Below, piece after piece: positions 36,113 through 45,238 of a stretch of DNA of 64,000 bases (positions within the stretch are counted from its first letter, which is position 1; each line of letters opens with the position of its first letter). The stretch covers positions 3,320,001-3,384,000 of the forward strand of contig NZ_OY762267.1 of assembly GCF_963665245.1 (NCBI RefSeq). Reading direction: 5' to 3'. The position numbers and the translations under genes were made by a program. Below the pieces are notes generated by a model, which was not told where the DNA came from, searched no databases, and was given only the letters and a program-made list of their open reading frames with translations. The DNA is from an uncultured Paludibaculum sp. (lineage in GTDB: Bacteria; Acidobacteriota; Terriglobia; Bryobacterales; Bryobacteraceae).

Positions 36113-38137
36113 ATGACCCGACGAGGTCTTCTCACGTTTCTGGCATCGTTGCGCACGGCGGTGCGTCCACCCGCAGCGTTCGCCGCTTCCTTCGACGACG
36201 TCCCTGCCCGGCTTCGCAATCCGAAGGAGTTGAGCGAGCAGTTCGATCAGTACCTCCAGCGGAAGGCAGCAGAGATCACGGACAACTCCCTGCGGAACCT
36301 CTCCTCCCTGGCAGACTGGCAGAAACTGCGCCCCACCATCCGGGCGCAGGTGCTCTCCATGCTTGGGCTGGACCCGCTGCCGCCCCGGACGCCACTGAAC
36401 GCTCGCACAACGGGCGCTCTGGAGCGCGAGGGGTACCGCGTGGAGAAGGTCGTCTTCGAAAGCATGCCCCGGCTGTACGTGACGGCCAACCTCTACCTGC
36501 CCAAGGCGACAGGGCGGGTCCCGGTGGTTCTCTATCTCTGCGGCCACAACCCATCGCCGGCCGGCGCCAAGTATGGATACCAACATCACGGAGTCTGGCT
36601 GGCCCGGCATGGCTTCGCGGCGCTATTGGTCGACACGATTGAGTTCGCGGAAGTGCCTGGCATCCATCATGGCCTGTACAACCTGGAGATGTGGCACTGG
36701 CTGTCGCTGGGCTACACGCCGGCGGGCCCGGAGGTATGGAATGGAATGCGGGCGATCGACTACCTGGCTACGCGGCCGGAAGTGGATATTGCCAAGCTCG
36801 GCGTGACCGGAATTTCGGGTGGAGGGATAGTCTCCTGGTACCTGCCGGCCGTGGACGAGCGGGTCCAGGCCGTGGCTTCAGTGTGTGGATCCTGGACGGC
36901 GAAAACGCAGCTGTCGCTGAATGCGGTGAAAGAGAACTGCGACTGCGTCTACCTTCCCAACCGGTTCCGGCTCGATCTGCCGGCGATTGGAGCCCTGATC
37001 GCGCCGCGGCCCTTCAAGATTCTGGGCGCCCTCCGCGACGAGATGTTCCCCACAGCGGGCTACCAGGACGCGTACCGGCGTGTCGGGGCCATCTACGATC
37101 TCCATGGAGCCAGAGATCGCGTGGCTCTCTACGAACACGATGCTCCGCATCAGGACATCCCGGCGTTCCGCAAGGAAGCGGATGAGTGGCTCAGTCTCTG
37201 GCTGCGCAAGGACCACACTCCGTTCGACGAAGGCACCATCCAGCGCGAGTCCCCTGATGCATTGACGGTCCTTGACCGCCTCCCCTCGAATGCGGTGAAC
37301 GATCACGTGGACCGCGTCTTTTTGCGTCCGCCTGGCACTGCGGCACCTCAGTCACTCGCCAGTTGGAAGCGTCGCCGGTCGGTTCTGGCAGACACGCTGC
37401 GGCTCGAAACCTTCGCCGCGTTCCCGCCGTCGGCGCCGCCCGCCGATCCGGTGCAAACTCCTGTCCAGGAGTGGACCGCCCGCTATGGCGAGGCGTACCG
37501 CATCGAGTTCACTACGGAACCGGGGCTGCGCCTCACCGGACATCACTATGTTCCGCGCGGGGCGAAGGTGACGAAGACCCTGCTGTGGCTGGAGGGCGAT
37601 GACGACCTGATCGATCCGATCAATCACGATCGAATCCTGCCGGCTCTGGGACGGTGCCGGGTGCTGGTGCTGCAACCTCGAGGCGTCGGCCATGGCCTGG
37701 ATCGGCAACGCCTGACGACCATCAAACGGAGCGCGGCCATTCTAGGTGCGACTCTCGAATCGATGCAGGTTTGGGATGTGATGCGAGCCGTGGACCAACT
37801 CATCGCGATGCAACCGGCGCCGGCGCAGTCCATCACGCTGTTCGCGAGACAGGGGATGGGGGTGCCGGCCATTTACGCGGCGGCGTACGATGAGCGCATC
37901 GCGCGAGTAGTTCTGGAGGATCCACCGGCGACCCACTGGCACGGACCGGCCATGATGAACATTCTCCGCACGACCGACCTGGCCGAAGTGGCTGCCATGA
38001 TTGCGCCTCGCCCGCTGGTCTTTCTCACGCGCCCGGCCTCGCAATATGACCAGACGCGTGCCGTCTACCGTCTTTACGGACGCGAGCCGGTCTTTCGCAT
38101 CGCCGGCGGGCTCAGCGAGGCGTTGGAGCTACCATGA
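36113..38137 (+). CDS. Acetylxylan-esterase-like protein with two alpha/beta-hydrolase domains
   Basis: 674 residues, with GAGGA eight bases before the ATG. A twin-arginine-like start (MTRRGLLTFLASLRT) precedes an alpha/beta-hydrolase domain (to about residue 370) whose nucleophile elbow is GVTGISGGGIVSWYL; its Asp and His are likely in ALRDEMFP and EHDAPHQDIP. A second domain (about 430-674) repeats the fold (GLRLTGHHYVPRGAK ... WLEGDDD ... LQPRGVG ... APRPLVFLTRPAS), but its elbow reads LFARQGMGVPA without a Ser, so it is probably inactive. Deacetylation or deacylation of plant polysaccharide is a fair guess. Its stop overlaps the next start (ATGA). Confidence 0.75.
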   Translation: MTRRGLLTFLASLRTAVRPPAAFAASFDDVPARLRNPKELSEQFDQYLQRKAAEITDNSLRNLSSLADWQKLRPTIRAQVLSMLGLDPLPPRTPLNARTTGALEREGYRVEKVVFESMPRLYVTANLYLPKATGRVPVVLYLCGHNPSPAGAKYGYQHHGVWLARHGFAALLVDTIEFAEVPGIHHGLYNLEMWHWLSLGYTPAGPEVWNGMRAIDYLATRPEVDIAKLGVTGISGGGIVSWYLPAVDERVQAVASVCGSWTAKTQLSLNAVKENCDCVYLPNRFRLDLPAIGALIAPRPFKILGALRDEMFPTAGYQDAYRRVGAIYDLHGARDRVALYEHDAPHQDIPAFRKEADEWLSLWLRKDHTPFDEGTIQRESPDALTVLDRLPSNAVNDHVDRVFLRPPGTAAPQSLASWKRRRSVLADTLRLETFAAFPPSAPPADPVQTPVQEWTARYGEAYRIEFTTEPGLRLTGHHYVPRGAKVTKTLLWLEGDDDLIDPINHDRILPALGRCRVLVLQPRGVGHGLDRQRLTTIKRSAAILGATLESMQVWDVMRAVDQLIAMQPAPAQSITLFARQGMGVPAIYAAAYDERIARVVLEDPPATHWHGPAMMNILRTTDLAEVAAMIAPRPLVFLTRPASQYDQTRAVYRLYGREPVFRIAGGLSEALELP

Positions 38138-41121
38138 GGCGATTCGCACGTCTCGTCTGCGGATTGTTAGGGGCCATTCCCCTATTCGCCGCCACGGGCG
38201 GTGTACGGGTACTGGACGACTTCGAAACGGCCGCTTCTATTGGCCGCTGGGAAGGCCCCATCGTGCTTGCCCATGGGCCGGCCGCCCACGGAACCTCCTC
38301 CGCCCGCGTTGCTTTCACGGCCGGACATTCCCGATTCAGCTCCCGGCAGGTGGGTCGCGACTGGTCAGGCTATGACCTGCTCGCGTTTGACATCCGCAGC
38401 GATTCCGAGGAGCCGAAGGCCATTTCGCTCACCCTATACGACGAGGTGGGCGGGGACGAGAGTAAGGCCGCAAAGTACGACTACTTCGACGCGAATCGCA
38501 AACTGCTGCTTTTGCAGGGATGGAATCACTTCCGTGTCGAACTGCGCCCGTTGCGCGCCTCCAACACCATGCGCGATATGGATTTGCGGCGAGTTGTCCG
38601 GCTCAGCTTCTCTGCCGGTCAGGACGTTTTGCCGCTCACCATTCACGTGGACAATCTGCGTCTCATCGCGGGACCGGAGAGTGCGGCCACAGCTTCGCGA
38701 ACCATGCCGGCGGACGCGCTGACAACGGTCTCGGGACGCTGGTTCTCAGTGCGGCAGGTTGCCGATCCTGAGGATTTGCCCGGATCCTCGCAGGTCATCG
38801 AATGGAGAAAACGGGCGGAAGTTGAGGCCGAGAGTCTTCGCAATACGATTCGAGTGGCGAGTATGCAGGGGCTCGACACCATCTACAGCGAGCGCCGGTT
38901 AGTGGTGGCCGACCTTGGGCTGCAGGTTCGTCCGCTGCTCGCCTGGTTCAACAACGACAAGCAGAAGTTGCGAATGTTCCAGTATGTCGCCGTCGCCTGC
39001 CGGACGGAACGCCAGGCGCTGCAACGCCTGCTCAATTCGACATCGCGGCTGGAGGAGGCGGACGATACGCAAGCGATCAAGCCGCCGGTGCCGGTGATGC
39101 CGTTGTTGAGAGGAGTCCCATCGACCGGCTGGTTCTTCCGCGATGCTGACGGCGACCCGCTGATGGTAATCTCGCTGCACTCCTCCAGCGTGCCGTTGCA
39201 GCGCTTCTTCGCGTCGCCGCAACAGCACATCGAGAGCTACTCGGTGGGCGGCGGCTCGCGCTGGACGATCGAAGACTCCCCCGTCTACGAGGCCTTTCAA
39301 CAATATGCCGACACGCACCGCGTCGGCTGGGACGGCTGGTGCGGCCATCTGGTGAAGGACCTGGACTCGATGGGCGGGACGAAGCGGGAGAACGTCGTCA
39401 TCTGCCTTGAGAGCCGTCGCATTCGGGAGGCACTCGAGGAGTACATTCGCATCAATATTCCCAAGCTCCGCACCAATCCCAACCTGCTGTACAACATCCT
39501 GGCCTACGAGTTGACCTATATCTGCTACTGCGACGAGAGCCGCCGCATGTTCGCCCGCTGGCTACATCAGAAGCATGGCAGCATCGCGCAGGCGAATGCG
39601 CTGTGGGGCACCCACTACGCCTCATTCGAGGAAGTGGCGCCCTCGCCTACTGCGAACAGCCGGCCCCTGCCGGGCACAAATCGCGCGCTCTGGTTTGATT
39701 GGGCGCGATTCAACCAGGACCGCTTCACTGAGCATCTTCTGTGGGTGCGGGACACCGTCCGCAAGGTGGATCCCTCCACGCCTCTGGCCGCGGGTGGAAG
39801 TTCCAGTATGTTGTCAGGCAGGGCGGGAGTCGCCGGCATCGATGAGGAGCGGATCGTCAATGAAGTGGATGACGTGATCATCCACGAAGGCGGCGCTTCC
39901 ACGCTGGGTCTGGATCTGCAGGTGGCGCTCTCGGAACACGCGAAACCGATCGCGGATCCGGAGATGAGCCTGGAGTCGATCTCCAATCTCTGGCCGCACC
40001 TGCTGCACGGCAAATCCGTGGTGCAACTCTTCCACTGGCCCGTGCAGCCACCCAGCGAGTTTGTCAGCACGATCCATAGCTCCCTGGCCCACAGTTGGCA
40101 CTACGGGCTGGAAGAGATCGACGAACTGCTGAAAGCCACGCTCGACGCACGTCGCTTGCGCCGCGAGATTGCCGCTTTTGTGGAGGCTCCGGCCCAGGTA
40201 GCGATCCTGTATTCGCAGACCTCCACCTTGCAAATTCCACCCGCGATGTTCAGTTGGGCGCAGACACCCTATCTGTACGAACTCGAGCGTGCCTACACCG
40301 CCAGCCGCTTTTTGGATGCAAAGACGACCTTCATCACCGAACGGCAGATTGCGCAGGGAAAGCTTGCCGTATTCCCGATGCTGATCATTCCGTCGGCAAA
40401 CGCAGTACCCGCCGCCATCGCAGAGAAGATCAGTGAGTATGTTTCCGCGGGCGGCGTGGTGCTGGCCTCGCCGGACTCGCTGAGTGTCGACGAATACAAC
40501 CATCCTCGCGATTACCTGGCCCGCTTCGGGATCCGCCCGGCAGCGGGTGCAACTCCACAAGCCGTCGCTTCCGGAGAGCTGCAGCAGGGTTACGACCAGA
40601 CGTTCAGCGAGAACGTAACGTTCGCGACTGCTCCAAGGGTCACTACTACACCCGCGCCTGACAGCCCCCTGCATTCGCTGGCCGGGCTCGTCATGGAAGG
40701 CGGCCATCAACGGCTGGAGCTTTCCGGCGGCGCCAAACCTGCGTTCCTCTATCCGGACGGCGGAGCTGCCCTGGCTATCGCCCGGTATGGCAAGGGATCG
40801 TTTTACCTCGCCGCCGGCCGGTTGGAGGAGCGCGACTTCTCGCGGCTGTTGGACCAGCTCTTCACCGGTGCCGGGGTGAAACGTGATTTCCGAACGCGGG
40901 TCGACCAGCCGGCAAACTGGAAGATCGAAGCCCGTCCGGCCATGCTGGGCGAACGCCGGCTCCAGGCGATCACCAACCACAATGCGACGCCGGCGACGGT
41001 CCGGATTGTGAACTCCAAGGGCGAGGCAGTGCCGTGCAGGGAACTGCGCGGTGAGAAGGACCACCCCGAGGGCCGCATCTCCCTGGCAATCGGGGAGACG
41101 GTACTGTGCGAGCTCCGATGA
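38134..41121 (+). CDS. Secreted GH42-like beta-galactosidase family protein
   Basis: 995 residues. A signal peptide (MRRFARLVCGLLGAIPLFA) and an N-terminal jelly-roll-like domain (VLDDFETAASIGRWEG...FRVELRPLRA) precede a TIM barrel. The GH42-type segment is NILAYELTYICYCDESRRMFARWLHQKHGSIAQANALWG with a Glu in AYEL as candidate acid/base; a candidate nucleophile is Glu in ADPEMSLES. The C-terminal part (MLIIPSANAVPAAIAEKISEYVSAGG) resembles the GH42 trimerisation domain. It overlaps the esterase gene by 4 bp and ends convergently with the ROK gene 121 bp away. Confidence 0.75.
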   Translation: MRRFARLVCGLLGAIPLFAATGGVRVLDDFETAASIGRWEGPIVLAHGPAAHGTSSARVAFTAGHSRFSSRQVGRDWSGYDLLAFDIRSDSEEPKAISLTLYDEVGGDESKAAKYDYFDANRKLLLLQGWNHFRVELRPLRASNTMRDMDLRRVVRLSFSAGQDVLPLTIHVDNLRLIAGPESAATASRTMPADALTTVSGRWFSVRQVADPEDLPGSSQVIEWRKRAEVEAESLRNTIRVASMQGLDTIYSERRLVVADLGLQVRPLLAWFNNDKQKLRMFQYVAVACRTERQALQRLLNSTSRLEEADDTQAIKPPVPVMPLLRGVPSTGWFFRDADGDPLMVISLHSSSVPLQRFFASPQQHIESYSVGGGSRWTIEDSPVYEAFQQYADTHRVGWDGWCGHLVKDLDSMGGTKRENVVICLESRRIREALEEYIRINIPKLRTNPNLLYNILAYELTYICYCDESRRMFARWLHQKHGSIAQANALWGTHYASFEEVAPSPTANSRPLPGTNRALWFDWARFNQDRFTEHLLWVRDTVRKVDPSTPLAAGGSSSMLSGRAGVAGIDEERIVNEVDDVIIHEGGASTLGLDLQVALSEHAKPIADPEMSLESISNLWPHLLHGKSVVQLFHWPVQPPSEFVSTIHSSLAHSWHYGLEEIDELLKATLDARRLRREIAAFVEAPAQVAILYSQTSTLQIPPAMFSWAQTPYLYELERAYTASRFLDAKTTFITERQIAQGKLAVFPMLIIPSANAVPAAIAEKISEYVSAGGVVLASPDSLSVDEYNHPRDYLARFGIRPAAGATPQAVASGELQQGYDQTFSENVTFATAPRVTTTPAPDSPLHSLAGLVMEGGHQRLELSGGAKPAFLYPDGGAALAIARYGKGSFYLAAGRLEERDFSRLLDQLFTGAGVKRDFRTRVDQPANWKIEARPAMLGERRLQAITNHNATPATVRIVNSKGEAVPCRELRGEKDHPEGRISLAIGETVLCELR

Positions 41122-41242
41122 ACTTCCACCTGCTCCTGTTTACGTCCTGGTGCCGCTTACCCCACTCCCGAAAGAAGTGGCGCAATTCGGGCGCACCGTG
41201 GGGGGCGCCGGCGAGACAGCGGTCGCCCTTCGCTGAAGGGGA

Positions 41243-42481
41243 TCAGGCTTCCTTCATCAGGACGGACCGTTGACGGCCCTTGTCGCCGCCATCTTCAAAG
41301 CTGTTAAAGAACCGGCTCAGCACCAGGGCCACCGCTCCGGCGAGAGGGGCGTCGGCGCGATGGCAGGAAGGCAGGATTCGGATCTCGCTCAGGTAGTAGG
41401 ACGGGACCCGGCTGCGCAGCACGGACCATACCGTCTCTTCCATCAAGTCCCACGCATCCGCAAGGTAATCGCCCACTACGATCAGTTGCGGGTTGAGGGC
41501 CATCACCAGATTCACAAAACCCAATCCGACGTTGTGGGCGGTTTCGCGGAGGACTTCCGCCGCCGTGGCATCGCCAGCCCGGACCTTCGCGATGATCTCC
41601 TCGGGTTCCACTTCCTGGTCTGGTGCAAGCTGCGCGCGCTCGCAATACAGGCGCGTGAAGGCGAAATCGGAGGCGTACTGTTCCCAGCAGCCCGTATTTC
41701 CGCAGGAGCACTTGCGCCCTCCAGGAAAGATGGGGATGTGCCCGAACTCCGATGCGCCGAACGTCGCGCCCTGCAGGATCTCCCCGTTGATGATGACTCC
41801 GGTGCCCAGGCCGCCGCGTGCGATCACGGAGACAAAGTCGCGCAGCGGCTTGCGCTGTCCATCGGCGGACCACATCTCGGCCAGCGCCGAGAGCTTCGCG
41901 CCGTTTTCGAAGTAGATGGGGATGTCAATGTCGCGCCGCAACGTCTCTCCCACTTCGACGCCGAACCATTGCACATTTTCAGCCGCGATGACGCGCCCGG
42001 TGGCGCGATCGATGAATCCAGGCAGCGCCACGCCGATGCCCAACACCTGGTCGGGCTCATACTGTGCGGCCAGGCCGAGAATGGCTTTGCGTACCTTATC
42101 GAGGAAGACGCCGTGGTTGGCGTGCCATGGCACGGTTTTGCGCGACACGATGGCGTCGCTAAGATCCGCGACCACAATCCGGCCGCCCGCCAGCCCGAGT
42201 TCCACACCAATGCCCACGCGGGCGTTGGTGCGCAGCCGGATCGCCGTCGGCAGCCGGCCGACCTGCGACCAGTTTTCGGTCTTGAACTCGCAGATGATGT
42301 CATCCGCCTTCAGCCGCTTCACGATGAATGTGACAGAACTGGGAGACAGTCCGGTGATGCGGACAATGTCGGCTCGAGACAACGAAGGGTTCTGGCGAAT
42401 CGTGTTCAGCACCAGCCTCTCATTCGCCTCCCGCAAAGCGGATTTCTTGAGCGCACCGCTTGTCGTAAAGGTTACCGGCAT
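41243..42481 (-). CDS. ROK-family transcriptional repressor
   Basis: 412 residues. The N-terminal HTH (LVLNTIRQNPSLSRADIVRITGLSPSSVTFIVKRL) is followed by the ROK kinase-like fold: GIGVALPGFIDRATG, ARGGLGTGVIINGEILQGATFGASEFGHI and the zinc motif CSCGNTGCWEQYASD. ROK repressors such as XylR and NagC bind AT-rich palindromes and release them on binding a sugar ligand. It is the last gene of the operon from 46984, so it probably regulates its own operon. Related palindromes at three island promoters are candidate targets. Confidence 0.9.
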   Translation of the reverse strand: MPVTFTTSGALKKSALREANERLVLNTIRQNPSLSRADIVRITGLSPSSVTFIVKRLKADDIICEFKTENWSQVGRLPTAIRLRTNARVGIGVELGLAGGRIVVADLSDAIVSRKTVPWHANHGVFLDKVRKAILGLAAQYEPDQVLGIGVALPGFIDRATGRVIAAENVQWFGVEVGETLRRDIDIPIYFENGAKLSALAEMWSADGQRKPLRDFVSVIARGGLGTGVIINGEILQGATFGASEFGHIPIFPGGRKCSCGNTGCWEQYASDFAFTRLYCERAQLAPDQEVEPEEIIAKVRAGDATAAEVLRETAHNVGLGFVNLVMALNPQLIVVGDYLADAWDLMEETVWSVLRSRVPSYYLSEIRILPSCHRADAPLAGAVALVLSRFFNSFEDGGDKGRQRSVLMKEA

Positions 42482-42519
42482 CCGATTTTCATCCTATCTC
42501 AACTCCTGCCAACATCTGC

Positions 42520-43869
42520 TCAATCGGTAAAACTCGGGATCGGAACGCTGCTGCGAAAGCCTCGCGTCCGCAGGCCGATGTAGGCGAGGCCAGTGGTGAT
42601 CCAGACGGATCCGATTACCGTGGCCGTTCTGGAAAGGTTGACGAAGATCAGCAAGCACACCGCGAAGCCAAGCGCCGGCAGAGCGAGATTGCTGACAAAC
42701 TTCCATCCCGTGCGTTGACGGTCGTGCACATAGAACCGGCTGATGACGCTCAGATTCACGCACATGAATCCGAGCAAGGCTCCGAAATTGATGGCTTCAG
42801 CGGCGAGTTGAAACGACAGAAGAAATGCGCAACCAAGCGTGACAGCACCCATGAGGAGCACGCCGTAGGTAGGTGTAGAGTACTTCGGGTGAATGTAGGC
42901 GAACAGGCTCGGCAGCAGGCGGTCCCGGCCCATTCCATACAGCAACCGGGAGGCGCTGGCCTGGCCGGTGACGGCGCTGGCGACGCCGGCCACCACCAGC
43001 GCGACGGAGACAAAGAGCATCAACTGTTGGCCTCCGACACGCAGCGATACGTCGAGAAAGGCGGTTTCTGTATTCGGGTAGGTGGTGAAGTCCGGCCATG
43101 CCAACTGGCCGAGATAGGCCTGCAGAATGAAAAGGAATCCACAGCACAGACATACCAGGACGGTCGCCCGGCCGATATCCCGTTTGGGATCCCGCGCGTC
43201 TTCCGCCAGCGTGCTGATGCCGTCGAAGCCCAGATAGCTGTAGGCCGCCACGGACGTGGCGCTGATCACGCGCCCCAGGGAGAATGTGGCGGGGTCGTAG
43301 AACGGACGGGTGGACAGCAGTACGCCTGCGCCGATGCCGCCGTGGAGCGCGCGCACGGCCATCGCCACAAACCACACGACGACGCCCATCATGATGGCGG
43401 TCATAGCGAAGTTCACGCGATTGGCGACTCTTAAGCCAAACAGGTTCATCACCGTGATGGAGAGGGAGAACAGAGTCAACCAGACGGGGTGCGGCACGGC
43501 GGGGAAGAACCGCTGGGCCGTCAAGGCCAGATAGATCACACTCATCAACGGAATGAGCACGTAGTCCAGCAGCATTACCCAGCCGGCCAGGAAGCCCACC
43601 AGAGGATGGAGCGTCTGCTGCGCGTAGGTGTAGGCGGAACCGGCCGTGGGAAAGACCGTGGCCATCCGGCCATAGCTGAACGCAGTGAGGGACATGCACA
43701 CCATCGCCAGCGCATAGGCCAGGGCCATGTGGCCGTGCGACATGTTGCTGACGATGCCGAACATGGGGAACGGCGCAGTGGGCCCGACAAAGGTCAGTCC
43801 GAACAGGATGAGCAGCCGCAGGTCCAGAATCCGCTTCAGATGGGCGGGCCCGGCGGTTGAGGTAGTCAC
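42520..43869 (-). CDS. APC-superfamily amino-acid permease
   Basis: 449 residues from GTG at 43869, which overlaps the peptidase stop as GTGA; an upstream GTG at 43893 is less likely. About twelve membrane segments are present. Family segments include LTFVGPTAPFPMFGIVSNMSHGHMALAYALAM (helix 1, with the broken-helix glycine motif), SYGRMATVFPTAGSAYTYAQ (helix 2-3) and SVAAYSYLGFDGISTLAEDARDPKRDIGRA (helix 6). It should import an amino acid or peptide-derived compound, presumably linked to the upstream M20 peptidase. Confidence 0.87.
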   Translation of the reverse strand: MTTSTAGPAHLKRILDLRLLILFGLTFVGPTAPFPMFGIVSNMSHGHMALAYALAMVCMSLTAFSYGRMATVFPTAGSAYTYAQQTLHPLVGFLAGWVMLLDYVLIPLMSVIYLALTAQRFFPAVPHPVWLTLFSLSITVMNLFGLRVANRVNFAMTAIMMGVVVWFVAMAVRALHGGIGAGVLLSTRPFYDPATFSLGRVISATSVAAYSYLGFDGISTLAEDARDPKRDIGRATVLVCLCCGFLFILQAYLGQLAWPDFTTYPNTETAFLDVSLRVGGQQLMLFVSVALVVAGVASAVTGQASASRLLYGMGRDRLLPSLFAYIHPKYSTPTYGVLLMGAVTLGCAFLLSFQLAAEAINFGALLGFMCVNLSVISRFYVHDRQRTGWKFVSNLALPALGFAVCLLIFVNLSRTATVIGSVWITTGLAYIGLRTRGFRSSVPIPSFTD

Positions 43870-45206
43870 CGTGCCGGCACCTCGACTCCACACCAGCGGT
43901 GCACCATCTGCAACAGCACGCGCGCCGCTTGCACCAGCGATTCGATGTCCACGAACTCATCCGCCTGGTGGGCATTCCCACCACTGGGCCCCCACATCAG
44001 GGCCGGCATCTGGAAGCATCGCTGAAAGATGTACATGTCGCTGGGAGCGTCGAGGCCTTCCAGGCCAGGGTCCAGGCCTACACTGCGCGCGGCGCCTTGA
44101 AGCTCAGTCACCAGCGGCTGGTTGGAGGCCATTGAGGATCCGGGCAGCCAGCGCATGGGGAGATGGACCGTGGGCCGGATGCGGAAGAGGTCCGGCCGGG
44201 CGTCCAGAGTCGCTGACCACCATCGCTCAAAATCAGCGTGGGCTTCGTCGCGGGTCTCATCCGGCATCGTCTGGAAGTAGAGCTCAATCCGGCAGCGTTC
44301 GGCCACGGTGATCGGCTGCGTCCAACCCCAACTGCCGGTGGCGATGTTGGTAATCCACGCGGCGAACGGCTCCGCACATCCGGCATAGTAGGGATGGATG
44401 GCGACGCGGCTCTCGCGCTCCCGGGCAAATGCGGGAACGGCGGCGAGCAGGTGCGCCAACTGCTCGGTCACCCGGCCGGAGGTCTCGCCCGGAGAGAGCA
44501 TCCCGCCGGAACCGCGAAGCTCCACATGGATCACCTGGCCGCCCCGTTGAGCCGGGCAGATCTTAAGGTGAGTCGGTTCGGTGATGATCGCCGCATCGGC
44601 GGTATAGCCGCGCAGCCTGGCGGCCAGGGTCCCATTGACGCCGCCGAACTCCTCATCCACGACGGTCTCGAAGGTCAGGTCGCCACCGAGGCTGGCGCCT
44701 GCTTCGTGCAGCACGCGCAGCACCATCAGGTTCATGGCAACGCCAGCTTTCATGTCCCACGAGCCGCGGCCGTAGAGCCGCCCATTGTCGGTGGCGGCGC
44801 CGAAAGGAGGATGGCTCCATTCGACGGGAGTGTCGGCGGGCACGGTGTCGATGTGGCCGGAAAGGACCAGCGACCGGCCGCCGCGGCCGCGCATTACGGC
44901 GTTCACATTCGGCCTGTCTCCATAATCGCGGCCAGGCCAGTATTCCGGATGGGTTTCCAATCCGGAGACGTCCCGGGGCGAATAGACGTCCGGGGTCAGG
45001 CCGAAGGTCTCCAGTTGCCGGGCCACATGCTGCTGGCACGCCCTCTCATTGCCATGCGGCGGCAGGTTCTCCGACGGAATGCGGACCAGTTCCTCCAGCG
45101 TCTGGATCAGGTAAGGCCGCATCCGCTGAAACGTGTCGTCGAGATACTCATGCAGGGCCGGGGCGCCACTTTCCGGCTTCAGGGGTTGGGACGTGACATC
45201 AAGCAT
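43866..45206 (-). CDS. M20-family metallopeptidase/deacylase (ArgE/DapE-like)
   Basis: 446 residues. Zinc-site motifs in order: LVLSGHIDTVPAD (His and Asp), LYGRGSWDMKAGVA (bridging Asp), TVVDEEFGGVNG (catalytic Glu and ligand Glu), AIITEPTHLKICP (Asp/Glu ligand position), and GGNAHQADEFVDI (last His). A dimerisation lid lies between. The family hydrolyses N-acyl or peptide bonds of small substrates in the cytoplasm. It follows the DUF4091 gene by 32 bp and overlaps the permease gene. Confidence 0.88.
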   Translation of the reverse strand: MLDVTSQPLKPESGAPALHEYLDDTFQRMRPYLIQTLEELVRIPSENLPPHGNERACQQHVARQLETFGLTPDVYSPRDVSGLETHPEYWPGRDYGDRPNVNAVMRGRGGRSLVLSGHIDTVPADTPVEWSHPPFGAATDNGRLYGRGSWDMKAGVAMNLMVLRVLHEAGASLGGDLTFETVVDEEFGGVNGTLAARLRGYTADAAIITEPTHLKICPAQRGGQVIHVELRGSGGMLSPGETSGRVTEQLAHLLAAVPAFARERESRVAIHPYYAGCAEPFAAWITNIATGSWGWTQPITVAERCRIELYFQTMPDETRDEAHADFERWWSATLDARPDLFRIRPTVHLPMRWLPGSSMASNQPLVTELQGAARSVGLDPGLEGLDAPSDMYIFQRCFQMPALMWGPSGGNAHQADEFVDIESLVQAARVLLQMVHRWCGVEVPAR

Positions 45207-45238
45207 ACGATCAGGCTCCGTTAAATTCGCATACTGAA

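Noticed and set aside
41226..41240. Hairpin CCCTTC/GAAGGG between convergent GH42-like and ROK genes as a terminator
   Set aside because: Short 6-bp stem without a T run on either strand; not convincing.
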